Assembly: GCA_012295275.1 (NCBI GenBank)
Contig: CM022669.1
Coordinates: 6,094,989-6,129,988 of the forward strand
Length of the DNA stretch: 35,000 nt
Direction of reading: 5' to 3'
DNA from: Chrysomallon squamiferum
Taxonomy: Eukaryota > Mollusca > Gastropoda > Neomphalida > Peltospiridae
Positions within the stretch are counted from its first letter, which is position 1; every line of letters starts with the position of its first letter. This document shows positions 24,621 through 35,000 of the stretch, one piece after another. The notes beneath the pieces are model-generated. The model made no database searches. It saw nothing but the letters and a program-made list of their open reading frames with translations, and had not been told where the DNA came from. The translations under genes were made by a program, and so were the position numbers.

Positions 24621-25733
24621 TGTTGTTGCTTTTTTGTGTGTGTGTGTGTATTTCTTTCTTTCTTTTTTACTTGTTTTTTGATTCTGTGACAAGAATATCG
24701 TAATATCAAAACCTTTTTCTTATTTCGTCGCCTCAAATTTGGATTACATCAGCATCAGTTTTCATTATTTCATCGCATAATATCTGTTTTATTTCACGAC
24801 AGTAAATTTCTCTTAGTTCAAACTTTTTAGCATATATTTCTTTTATCTGTATTAAATTAGTTCTTTCATGTGTTTTAATTGTATGACATAAAAAGATTCA
24901 ATTGTATTTTTTCATCTTTTGAACATTACTTATTCTGTTAACATTCAATAAGCGTTATTTCTTGTCTTTAATTTTAGATCATTTTTACTGTTTTTATTTT
25001 CTTCGATTCGCATTATTTAGTTTTAATTTTTCAACATATTAAAAAAAATGTTTTTTGTAAAGTTACTATGATGATAAAATGAAAACTGCTATACCGTGCA
25101 ATGTGTCTTGTTGACAGCTGTGCTTTATCTTTTTTTTTTTTTTTTCTGAAGTATTTTAAATAGTGGAATGATCGTTTCCAGATAGAAAAGTCATTGTTCA
25201 GCTCTGTTGCTAGAAGTAGGTATTATATACCAGCGAAATCTTGTACCACAAATTTGCCTGCAAATTAACTGAAAGCTGATAAAAGAAAATATTTCGTTTG
25301 ACAGATGAACAGTGTCAGCTAGATCGTTTTTAATTTCCTTTATTACCAATTTATCACGTTTCTCTTTCTTTCATTCTTTTTAAAAAAAATATTTTTATTG
25401 TTCCTTTCCTTCTTTTTTTTTTCTCAAAATTTCTTTCTTTCTATTTCTTCTCTCATTTCTATTATATTTTTTTAAAATGTTTTTTTTTTCTTTCTTTCTT
25501 TTGATAAAGCACTAGAAAGACATTTCGAATTAAAAGTTGGGTTTCCTTTATTCCAGAACGTAATTTCAGATCATGTAGAGAGAGTAAGTGTCAGAATAGT
25601 AACGTAAAATATAAAGAAATCATGATGCTTTAATTTGTCTAGTGTTCGTTTCAAAGCTCTCGATTTCTCTTCATAACTGTCTGTAAAGGTCGGTCACCGG
25701 GTGTTTTTTTTGTTTTTTTTTTCATTTTCTCTG
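24621..25733. other. T-rich intronic DNA
   Basis: Strand-biased to T, with T tracts at 25130-25145 and CTTT-type words at 25365-25500 and 25700-25745. No gene is seen. Confidence 0.5.
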
Positions 25734-25815
25734 TATTGTTCTTTCTGTCTCCGCCTCTTTCTTTCTCTCCGTCTCTTTCAGTTTCTGTCTGCCTCTCGTT
25801 CTCTGTGTCTGTGTG

Positions 25816-26599
<784 letters not shown>

Positions 26600-26600
<1 letters not shown>

Positions 26601-27030
26601 ATTTATATTGTGACTTGCTATATCATACGAAGTGACATAATATGATTTATATCCTGACATCATATCGTATCTGACATTATGTGATGGGACATGTTTTATG
26701 AGTTATATATGATATGAATTTATATGATATATAAATGTTATGATATGATATGAAGTGATATGAAATATGATATTTTGTGATATGCTGTAAGATATAATAT
26801 GAGTTGATATGACGTGGTGTGCCATATTATAAAAAGTGACATGAAATATGATTTAATGAGATATAAAATGATATGCTATGACGTAATATGATTTGCTATG
26901 TTATGACGTGATGTGGTATAAGTTGTATTGTTATGATATTCTGTTTGCATATGTATGGTATGGTATGGCACAATATGAAGTGACACGACAAAACACATTA
27001 CAATACGATATGAAGTGACAGAATGAAACA
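26600..27030 (+). repeat. Decayed (TGATA)n array
   Basis: GATATGA, GACATGA, GACGTGA and GTATGG pentamer-like words fill more than 400 bp (for example TGATATGATATGAAG near 26742). This fits an old TGATA pentanucleotide satellite degraded by point mutation. C-to-T type variants (TGACA, TGACG) are frequent. Confidence 0.8.
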
Positions 27031-27511
27031 GTAATTGATATAATGACACAACCAGAATTTTGTACGTGCGTCCGTGTAAATGTGAGTGTGTGAGTGCGTG
27101 TCTGTGGCCGTGTCTAAGTGCAAGGCAGAGTGTTTTTTGTCTGTGACAGAGAAAGATTGAAAAAATGAAATTCGTTTTGCAGAACATCTAAATTAGAAGC
27201 ACTATAAAGGAGATTAAAAACGTCTGGTGGTAATGTCATGTTTTGTGTGTAGTAGACTGGGATGATGTTACAGACCGTTATCGATCATTTACTTAGAACC
27301 AAAAAAAAAAAAATATTTTTTTTTTTTAAAAAAATTCTCTGTGCTGGGGTAAACGAGAAAACATTTTGTGTTGAACAGAGTTCTGTATATTTTCCCACTA
27401 AAAAGCCTGTTGTTCTTGTTATCAGAGAAAAACACCTGTTTTCACTGACCAGTACTGGTTTTACACTTTGATTTGATCTCTTTCTCTCCGTTATTTTGTT
27501 CTTTCTTTATG

Positions 27512-27513
<2 letters not shown>
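27031..27513. other. Unique intronic DNA with an A/T palindrome
   Basis: At 27301-27327, thirteen A, then TA, then twelve T form a nearly perfect palindrome, followed by seven A. The rest (TG-rich at 27070-27115, otherwise mixed) holds no recognisable gene. Confidence 0.5.

Positions 27514-27589
<76 letters not shown>
27514..27589. repeat. (TC)n microsatellite
   Basis: About 38 uninterrupted TC units. Confidence 0.97.
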
Positions 27590-27592
<3 letters not shown>

Positions 27593-27930
27593 GTTGACTT
27601 TAAGTTTAATGGATTTAGTAGAAAAACTAAGTACTTTTTACGCTGATGCCTGTCCACATACCGAACGCTTTTTACGGAAGCTATTTGAATAAAAGAACAG
27701 AAATAAAAATATGGTTTGAAAAACGTTAGAAAGAAAGCTACCGACTGAATCCATTAGCAGTCAATGAGTGAGTGCCTGCTACATTTTTTAGTATTAACGA
27801 TCAATAAAACTGATTCTCTTACACATAATTATATGAGATAGGGAAATTGCTGTCAGCTCACCGCGTGCCACTCTTCTCATTTAGCAGTAATTGATTTTTC
27901 TTTTATACCTTCCCATACACGTGGTAGAAT
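27590..27930. other. Unique intronic DNA
   Basis: Nothing recognisable is present. Confidence 0.5.
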
Positions 27931-28059
27931 TATATATATATATATAGGCAGACAGACAGACATAGATATAGATACATACATTCAGACATATATATAGGCA
28001 TACATACATCCATTCATACATACAAACTTATATGTAGATCTATGCATATACATACATAC

Positions 28060-28114
<55 letters not shown>
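27931..28114. repeat. TA, CAGA, CATA and (TG)n compound microsatellite
   Basis: A TA run (27931-27945), GACA units, dispersed ATAC/TACA words and a pure TG run of about 24 units (28066-28114). Confidence 0.93.
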
Positions 28115-28115
<1 letters not shown>

Positions 28116-28930
28116 ATACACATACCAGGACTATTTGCACACCTATCAAAGAGCTCAGGTTATAACAGGAATAATATAACAGACGTATGTACTACTATAA
28201 TTGCACGATGTACGAAGATTCTAGCTGCGTGTTTACCATTGATTTACATTCAGTTTTATATTCAGTGAGGAGTCCAACATCGTGAAAAGCGATGACCAGA
28301 GTCTCTCAGAGTTCGCTTCAGAAAATACACTATCCTACCAGATTGTTTCAGTCGTGAGAAAAGATGAATAAAATTTGATGACATCCATACAAAAAAAATT
28401 CTGTCGATAGACAATCAAAGACAAAAGTAGCAGGCTGGTAACGTACGTCATGACTGGTTTTTTGTTTTCCTTCGGGCAACACATAATCCGGCAAATCCGT
28501 GATTTTCCGTTATGCTTTCAGAAGTGCGCACAGCAGTTAAAAGATGAAAGGATTGCAGTGAGAACATAATTTAACTGACACGCGTGTATTAACCGAGCTG
28601 GTTGCTAGAGAAGGATGTACGCTGGTTACGTACTGGAAAACTGACCTCTAGGTTTTCTGTACTCGTTGCCACTGAACGGTTTGAAACAGTTGTTGTAACA
28701 GATTGTGAATTGTTTTTCTTCAGAAAATATGTTTTATTATCACAGTAATTAGACTCTTTTTTTATCATTTTCGTGTTTCATCATGCAAGTCTACGCTTGA
28801 CAGAGTTCTATGTTAGTCAAAAGAAGCTTTGTCCATGGCAGGCATACATGAATACAATCATACAAAAACACTATATGAAACTGTTATTGTTATTTTTTTT
28901 TTTTTCTATCATTGTTACTACAACTAGTTC
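28115..28930. other. Unique intronic DNA
   Basis: About 800 bp of mostly repeat-free sequence of mixed composition, with CpGs at 28480-28680 and a T tract at 28891-28905. Open frames are short and unrecognised. Confidence 0.5.
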
Positions 28931-29045
28931 TGTTTATATATCTATCCAATTATCTATCTGTCTGTCTGTCTGTCTGCCTGTCTGTTTGTGCATCTATAGC
29001 TGTCAGTGTGTCTGTCTATCTCTCTATATATATCTATATAAATAC
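28931..29045. repeat. TATC/CTGT tetranucleotide microsatellite
   Basis: TATC units, a CTGT run (about 28958-28987) and TATC/TATA words again. Confidence 0.9.
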
Positions 29046-29400
29046 ATCTGTATTTTTAACTTATATAATATATAACTGGATAATATCATTTTACAGAAAA
29101 TACATATGTTAAGGCTAACGTAAAAGCAATGGATTCGGTCAATAATTGTACTAAGATACAGAATTAACTCCTTTAATCTGATATTCACCTGGAAGTATTG
29201 TTTTACTTCTTATTTTGCTTATAATCTTGTTTGACTTCAGAACTGTGAATTATCTGTCATCATCGTCTTCTTCCGTGTCATGTTTATCTAAACGTATACT
29301 GTATAGATTCTCTTTCTTACATCGATAATAATAATATTTACAAGGAGGACAAAATGTTATATCCATATTTGTATGTACGTATCTATTTAAGTATTCATAT
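29046..29400. other. Unique intronic DNA
   Basis: Nothing recognisable is present. Confidence 0.5.
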
Positions 29401-29613
29401 ATCCATGTGTGTGTGTGTTTATACGTATGTATGAATATATGTTTACACACACACACACACAGGAACACACACACACAGATACATGCATACATGTATGTAC
29501 ATATATGTACATATATTTGTATGGATGTATGTGTATATGTGTGTATATATTATGTATGTTTGTGTGTATGTATGTATACTGTGTGTGTGTTTTTATGTAT
29601 GCATGCATGTATG

Positions 29614-29661
<48 letters not shown>

Positions 29662-29713
29662 TGTGAGTGTGCATGTATGTATATATATGCATACATACAT
29701 ACATATATATATA

Positions 29714-29771
<58 letters not shown>
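29401..29771. repeat. Compound TG/CA/TATG/TA microsatellite
   Basis: TG, CA (29444-29477), dispersed GTATGTAT/ACATACAT words, a TA run (29626-29658), TATG words and a long TG run (29716-29770). Complementary TATG and CATA blocks could pair as hairpins. Every frame across it is artefactual. Confidence 0.93.
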
Positions 29772-29773
<2 letters not shown>

Positions 29774-30159
29774 TACGAAGCAAGCTATTGTGGAAAGTTA
29801 GAAAGTCATAGTTGTTTGAAGTAAAAATAACATCCGCTGTGTTTTAGCACAGTTTGAGAAGTTAGCTGATAAATCGAAAAACAACAAATGACTCAAACTG
29901 ACGAGTGAACTATTACTGCGTCAGTACGTCTGTCAGTGGAATTTCAACTTTTTTAAATGTTAGGTTACAGCTAGAAGGTGTCGAGACAGAGGTTTTGTTG
30001 TTAGAAAGAAATAACGACAAAGTCTGGCTTGTTGGCGATGATGGACACTAATGATAAAAGTCTCGAAACACGGTTATTTGCTTTAATAAAAACACAACAT
30101 GTAAATAACGAATGTGTCTTGTGAAATGATTTTACAAGAAGAAACTCGTGGCCGCTCTA
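29772..30159. other. Unique intronic DNA
   Basis: Mixed composition with no recognisable gene. Confidence 0.5.
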
Positions 30160-30410
30160 CTGTTGGTTGTTGTTATGGTTATGTGTGTTTGTGTGTGGGG
30201 GGGGTTGTTTCTGTATTTGTTTGGCTGGTTGGTTTGATGTTTTTTTTTTCCTTTGTTTTGTTTGTTGTGCTTTTTTTGTTGTTATTTGTTCGTTTTTGTT
30301 GTGTTTTGTTTTGTGGTTTGGTTCTGGTTTTTGTAATATTATTGGGTTTTGTTATATTTATTTAATTAGTTAGATAGTTTTGGGGTGTTTGTTTTTATTT
30401 TGTATCATGG
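30160..30410 (+). repeat. GT-rich, strand-asymmetric tract
   Basis: For about 250 bp the + strand is almost entirely G and T, including eight consecutive G near 30197-30204 and many TTTTG/GTTTG words. The 83-codon Phe/Val/Cys-rich frame here is compositional. Confidence 0.75.
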
Positions 30411-31215
30411 TACATATGCTTTAGAAGTTATTGTGTTGTTGTTTATAAATGATATCGTAAAAGAGAAAAACCACTGACTCAACAACTGAAGTAATAATTA
30501 CCTATTAGCAGCAAGAAATCTCACAAATATAACTTCCTATATAGCGGAAACTTATATACAGCAACCTTTGACAAACTGCCAGGAGACACAGGGTGGAACT
30601 GGAAACAGTGGAAACGTGTTAAGACGAAGTGCTTGTACCCACGAGACTACAGTTAGCTGACTGTTTGTCCAAAGTAAGCGAGAACTGTTAAGTGTTTTAA
30701 ACAATAAATAAAGTGAGAAGCCATCTTGAAACCAAGAATATTTGTCTTATCCTAATTTACGATGATGAACTAATACGGTAATCTAAAGAGACAGAATATA
30801 AAAGTGTTTTATGACTCGTAGGGGATGGAGTCTTTGGCTGAACACATCGTTAAATGAAATATTTTTTTTTTTTCTTCCAGACTTTGTGTTAGTGGACAGC
30901 AGTAATCTTGTTCTATCTTCATCCAAATCTTTATTTCATAAGAGTAGATATAGTGGATAACAGTTATCACATTTTATCTTCATTTTCTTCATTATTTTCT
31001 TCTTTTTTTTTTTTTTTTTTTTCATCCCCCGTTTATTCTGAAAACGCAGTAAGAAGGAAAACAAAAAAGAGAAAGGAAAACAAAAATACATCAAGTTAGA
31101 AAAACAGCATCATTGTCGCTTCAGTAGAACGCCTACTCATGACGTCAATTATTTTCAACAAATTCCGCCGAATTTGACACTTTTTTTTTTCACGGAACAG
31201 CTCGAGCGCTTGGCG
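30411..31215. other. Unique intronic DNA with poly-T tracts
   Basis: Mostly unique sequence. T tracts lie at 30861-30873 and about 31001-31022, the latter followed by purine-rich sequence to 31085. A perfect TGACGTCA is at 31140-31147. No gene is seen. Confidence 0.5.
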
Positions 31216-31242
31216 TGTGTGTGTGTGGGGTGGGGGGGGGGG
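31216..31242 (+). repeat. (GT)n joined to long G runs
   Basis: GT units lead into four G, one T and eleven G. This could adopt a G-quadruplex or Z-DNA-like structure on the + strand. Confidence 0.7.
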
Positions 31243-31480
31243 ATATAACGACCTGGCTGGTGACGATGGCTTACACAAAGTTGTCGCGATGGAAACCGTA
31301 GCAAAGCTACTTTATGTCACGTTAATGGATTGGTGTAACTCGTGCAACATGGCCACCGTCGTCTTAATGCTCCATCACATAACACCCAGCAATCAGTCTG
31401 AAGCGTACAGCGTTTTCTCAACTTCCTCGAAGACGTCGTTAGCTTTGTGTGCTGGCGTTCTGAAGAGACCACGTTCTGTG
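31243..31480 (+). other. GC-elevated unique island
   Basis: Markedly richer in G, C and CpG than the surroundings. A + frame is open across it (within a 111-codon frame, 31217-31552) but resembles no protein family known to me, and its start lies in the G run. It could be a noncoding exon, a regulatory island or a chance frame. Confidence 0.25.
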
Positions 31481-31671
31481 TTTTTTTTATTATTCGACAG
31501 TCTAGGATTGATTGCCCGAAAACAAACAAAAAAACAAAAAACACAGGCGTAAAATGAAATAAAATAAGACAAAGAAGGAGAAAAAAAAGAGAAGAAAACA
31601 GTATGAAGAAAGAAAGAAAACAAAAAGGAGAGTGAAACATAAAAGGAAAGAATTACAGTTTTAAACTATTT

Positions 31672-31743
31672 GGCGTCATATCTAATTATGGCGGCATACA
31701 TAATTATGGCGTCATATATAATTATGGCGCCATACATAATTAT
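31672..31743. repeat. Four-copy 18-bp tandem repeat with TAATTA cores
   Basis: Four exact-length 18-bp units start at 31672, 31690, 31708 and 31726, each beginning GGCG and ending TAATTAT. Units 1 and 3 share TCATAT while 2 and 4 share CATACA, so the real unit is a 36-bp dimer repeated twice. Each copy carries TAATTA, the palindromic homeodomain core. Confidence 0.9.
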
Positions 31744-32386
31744 AACCAAACACTATTCATTAAATCCGAGAGGAAAGCCATTCAGCTATATGATACACTG
31801 TTATTTTTAAAAATTTGTTTTTGTCGACAGCTACCAGATAATTTGTCATCCGCTTGTTTCCATAGTCAGGAAAATACAAATCATACAGTTTGTAAAAACA
31901 AGTACTGATCAGGATGTAACAATGTAAAACTATGCATAGTATAAATAAATGTAATAACAAAACTGTGTTATAAATTACCAAAAGCAGGTTGCAGTATTTT
32001 CACACTATTTCAAACACAGATATATCTAATTCATAAATCTATGTTATAAGCTGCATGCATGTAAAGAAGTAAACATTTATCGCCTTTTTAATTTTGTTCA
32101 TCAATTTTCATAATGTTATTGACTATCAGTCCATAGGTCAAACTCCATATGAATCTCACCCGATCCAGCAATAATATCTAATTACCTGCAGTTAAATAAG
32201 AAAGATAATTAAAACAAATTGCATCATAAACGGAAATATCTATAAAATGTATTCGTCTCATTAAGACAAAAAAAAAAAAAATGAAACATGTTTCATTTTC
32301 CTCACCTACATGACGTAATGTGACGTAATACCACTGGTTAATAACTGGTTAACAAATAGAAACACGAGATCCCACCGCAATGCCAG
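31744..32386. other. AT-rich intronic DNA
   Basis: No gene is seen. Two TGACGTAA words lie near 32312-32329 and a poly-A at 32268-32281. Confidence 0.5.
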
Positions 32387-32626
32387 GTGATTCTCCTTTG
32401 TGATCATTTGCATAGAAACGTTTATATGTACCATTCATGTAAACAGGAAAGCATATATTTCACAGCCTTTGATAAACTAGTCGTGGAGGACTGGCTAGAC
32501 CGGGAAATAGGTCAGTCGGCCCAGTTAGAACTGATCCTGCCATCCATTATGTGTTCAGGAGCTTATACTCAGTCTGTATATATCAGAGCAGCTTCCAGTT
32601 ATGACTGCACAAATATCTCGAGATGA
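32387..32626 (+). other. Unassigned 79-codon open frame
   Basis: The frame is of mixed, protein-like composition and is open from Met to stop (it includes VVEDWLDREIGQSAQLELIL). It overlaps a locally GC-richer patch (32480-32620). I recognise no family and it does not fit the missing TM5-TM7 of the receptor. It may be chance or an element remnant. A perfect octamer ATTTGCAT lies at 32406-32413. Confidence 0.12.
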
Positions 32627-32644
32627 GATAACCAAAAAAAAAAA

Positions 32645-32680
<36 letters not shown>

Positions 32681-33206
32681 CTAAAATAAGAGGCACGTTT
32701 CTCATGGAAATAACTTGGTTGACAGAATCAGTCTTCTTGAAAAATTCTTCGATATAAAATTGATTCAGTATTGGAAAATCTGAAAAATGATTGTTTCGTT
32801 GGCTATTAAATGTTAATGAAAATCATCCTAACATGTTAAGGAAAACGAATAATTCCTTGGTTCCTTGCCGACCGTTGGCATTTACATTAAGTCCTGGGTG
32901 AAGACTTGGTTACAAATGGACGTTGTTTTTTCCAGCTGGTCTCTTGTAGCCACTGTGTCAGTGTTGTCTCTCGTCTGAAAAAAAAAAAAAAAAAAAAAAA
33001 AAGGATAAGGAAAAGGAAAAGAAAAAAGAAAGAAGAAGTGGAAGAAAGATCAAATTACTTTTCAAATATTATTGGAAAAGTAATCATTCTTAAAAAGTTG
33101 TTCGATAGGATTAGATTATCACGTGTGGCTCAAATGATGAATGTGAAATTTTTGAAATATTTAATTATCAAAGCTATCAAAAGTCATAAATAAAACATTT
33201 GAGAAA
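32627..33206. other. AT-rich DNA with AAT repeat and poly-A
   Basis: An (AAT)n run lies at about 32646-32680 and a poly-A of about 24 bases at 32979-33002, followed by a purine-rich stretch to 33050. A Lys-rich frame over the latter is compositional. Confidence 0.6.
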
Positions 33207-33290
33207 GTATCTGTATTTTTTATTTTATTTTTTTTTTATGTTATTTTTTTTTTTTTTATTTTTATTTTTTTTTTATTATTATTTATTTAT
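33207..33290. repeat. T-rich tract
   Basis: T runs broken by single A or ATTA words. Low complexity. Confidence 0.9.
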
Positions 33291-33529
33291 TTCCCACATG
33301 GAAAAGGAATTACCATTCAAAATTATCCGTTAAAGTTGTACAAGATTACAATTATTTAAAACTGTTCAGATTAGAGCTCAAAGCTGAATGTTCCAGAAAG
33401 AATTCCCTTCAAGATGTCTACATGATAATTTCTTTCCCTGTCAAAAGTCAAGGTATGTGTTTCTCTGTTTCTAGGAAGATGCAAATGGACGGCCCTTTGT
33501 TGCTAACATTTATGGTGTAGTTCAATGTA

Positions 33530-33571
33530 TGACATCAGTCACTGACTCATTATACGTAAGGTCAATGACCT
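33530..33571. promoter_or_regulatory. CRE-like, AP-1 and nuclear-receptor IR-1 motif cluster
   Basis: TGACATCA (33530-33537), TGACTCA (33543-33549, perfect AP-1/TRE) and AGGTCAATGACCT (33559-33571) lie within 42 bp. The last is a perfect inverted repeat of the AGGTCA half-site with a 1-bp spacer, the IR-1 form bound by EcR/USP and FXR/RXR-type nuclear-receptor heterodimers. Function as an intronic enhancer is inference. Confidence 0.4.
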
Positions 33572-34276
33572 AATGTATGTCGCAACAATAAAAAACGTGT
33601 TCAAATAAAACATTTCTTCCCTTCTTTTGAAATTAGATTTTAAATAACGACTGCATGTAAACGTGTGAAAATGTAATTTCGTTTGACATTTCATTTACCT
33701 CGCATTCACGACAAACAATTAAATTAGATCTGTGAATGTGACTGACAAAAAGCCCACGTTACTTTGAGTTAAAAGAACACTTTCTGTTAACTGCTTTCGC
33801 CGACATGTTACGAAACTTCGAGGTTACCGGATCGAATGACATTTACTGACTCTGTACAAAAATATATAATTATAAAAAAAAAATCATGACGCTGATTATA
33901 ATGGATGACGATAATGATTTATTATGATTAATGACTGATGATGATGATAATATTATTGTTGTTGTTATCTGAACTGCCTGTCCAAGCTGAATTAGTTTTC
34001 CTGTGTTTGATTAGTATTAGATAGAAAAGAGAGTTATTGGATTAGAAAGAAGTGAATATTGTGTTAATGTGTTGGAATATTAAACAATATGATTTTGGTT
34101 TTAGTTACAGAGAAGAGAAGATATGGTAGGATTATACTTTCGCTAATTAATTGTGTGGACAAGTCTATCTTCTTTCTGAGAAGTCACCAGACTTAAGGCT
34201 GAATGTTTATGCACTGTGCCATCAATTCTGATCTCATTTCGAAAGGCACTCTTTTTTCATTCTTTCTTTCCTTACA

Positions 34277-34278
<2 letters not shown>
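33572..34278. other. Unique AT-rich DNA
   Basis: No gene is seen. ATG/ATT triplet words occur at about 33900-33966. Confidence 0.5.

Positions 34279-34314
<36 letters not shown>
34279..34314. repeat. Poly-T tract
   Basis: A run of 36 T. It could be the reverse-strand tail of an old retroposon, but no body or target duplication is visible. Confidence 0.9.
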
Positions 34315-34318
<4 letters not shown>

Positions 34319-34723
34319 CAATAAATTATATGTGTACTTTGTATCGGGTGACGAAGTTCAAAGGTGCAGTTAAAATACACAACAAAATCTTCCTCGGTAA
34401 ATAGAGTTTCTACGTACAACTACAATGATTTATGGTTGTTTTGTGATGTCTGTCGGGTGAAACCAGCCTCCTTAGTGCATGATAGATTGCGATTTGCTGA
34501 GGAGAGAGGGTTAATGAACAAGTTTTCATTTTAGCCAGATAGTTCCGTGTCGAAAAACCGTAGATTTTTTCAGTTCATCCAAACTTGTTTACAAAGATAA
34601 ATGATACCCCAAGTCAAAAAAAATTCACTGAAGACGTAAGGAAAAAATATTACTTTGACCTTTTAAACAATCAAATATTGACTGAGATATACACGGGCCG
34701 CATGAATATACATGTTAGTGAGA

Positions 34724-34750
34724 GTGTGTGCTCGCGCGCGTGCGCATATG
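34724..34750. other. Alternating purine-pyrimidine tract with CG core
   Basis: GTGTG, then CTCGCGCGCGTGCGCATATG, is almost perfectly alternating and contains five CpG steps, unusual in this AT-rich region. Such tracts favour the Z-DNA form. Confidence 0.5.
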
Positions 34751-34829
34751 TCTGTGGGTATGTGGAGGTATATGTGTTAGATGTGCATGAGAATAAAGAT
34801 TTTAATTTTTTTATTCAATAATCTTGCAG

Positions 34830-35000
34830 GCTGTTCGTTTCAGTTTACACCATTCCGATACTGATAATGAATTAAACAATGACGTAAGTCATGGAATGCA
34901 AGTATGCATGTCATTAGTACAGTCTCTCTATATTTCAGTCAGTTCTGACACAGATAGGATACTCACTATAAATATATTCATATCTAACAGCTGGATATCC
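34830..35000 (+). other. Weak candidate for the next receptor exon
   Basis: An acceptor ending CTTGCAG at 34829 is followed by a phase-0 frame open for all 57 codons to the window end. A GTAAGT donor at 34884 would instead define a 54-base exon reading AVRFSLHHSDTDNELNND. Phase 0 and the start AVRFSLHH loosely match what follows the TM4 Pro-Gln in this receptor family (a hydrophobic-Phe-His stretch). The expected Gln-Cys-Val-Thr motif and TM5 are absent, so chance is quite possible. Confidence 0.13.

Noticed and set aside
29387-29824. Several 80-113-codon Tyr/Ile/Cys/His/Thr-rich frames
   Set aside because: They read through compound TA, TG, CA and TATG microsatellites. Likewise at 13021-13264, 6786-6991 and 11765-12136.
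30114-30373. Hydrophobic Phe/Val/Cys-rich frames resembling membrane segments
   Set aside because: Hydrophobicity here follows from T- and G-rich composition, with no loop residues or family motifs. The same holds for 9198-9929 and 17066-17263.
32906-33193. Lys-rich frame that could suggest a nuclear protein
   Set aside because: The basic stretch is a poly-A and AAG-rich tract, and the frame has no other support.

Overview
The window looks like nuclear DNA from an invertebrate animal with an AT-rich, microsatellite-heavy genome. The evidence is: a coding exon interrupted by a good GT splice donor, TATA/CCAAT promoter elements, a very long intron, no operons or Shine-Dalgarno-led genes, and dense simple repeats (GA/TC, CA/TG, TA, ATT/CAT triplets, TATC/CTGT tetramers). 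A lophotrochozoan, perhaps a mollusc, is my best guess. This rests on the receptor type and repeat style only and is tentative.

Only one gene is well supported. At 8567-9115 (+) lies the first coding exon of a rhodopsin-class neuropeptide GPCR of the GnRH / AKH / corazonin receptor superfamily. It encodes the extracellular N-terminus through TM4 (183 codons). It ends with a phase-0 donor right after a Pro-Gln at the end of TM4, the same place where the first coding exon of vertebrate GnRH receptors ends. TM5-TM7 are not identifiable here, so the remaining exons probably lie beyond 35000. A weak candidate next exon sits at 34830. Upstream there is a plausible promoter (four CCAAT-type boxes and a TATA box, 7927-8038), a possible short 5' UTR intron (8132-8262), and a leader with three overlapping upstream ORFs, one in each frame, that all stop just before the receptor ATG.

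Layout: 1-5263, upstream noncoding DNA with microsatellites and a cluster of CRE sites (783-925). 5264-5733, a decayed minisatellite. 5755-6600, a CpG-containing segment that could be an alternative promoter or 5' exon. 6627-7926, repeats and AT-rich DNA. 7927-9115, promoter, leader and coding exon. 9116-35000, presumed intron 1 (more than 25 kb), filled with microsatellites, at least five decayed tandem arrays, and a few islands of unique sequence carrying clustered transcription-factor motifs (three E-boxes at 11221-11289; CRE-like, AP-1 and nuclear-receptor IR-1 sites at 33530-33571).

I found no RNA gene, CRISPR array, intact transposon or viral element. I also found no convincing new multi-gene system. 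The most interesting signals are the uORF-rich leader, the conserved intron position, the clustered regulatory motifs and the unusual repeat architecture.
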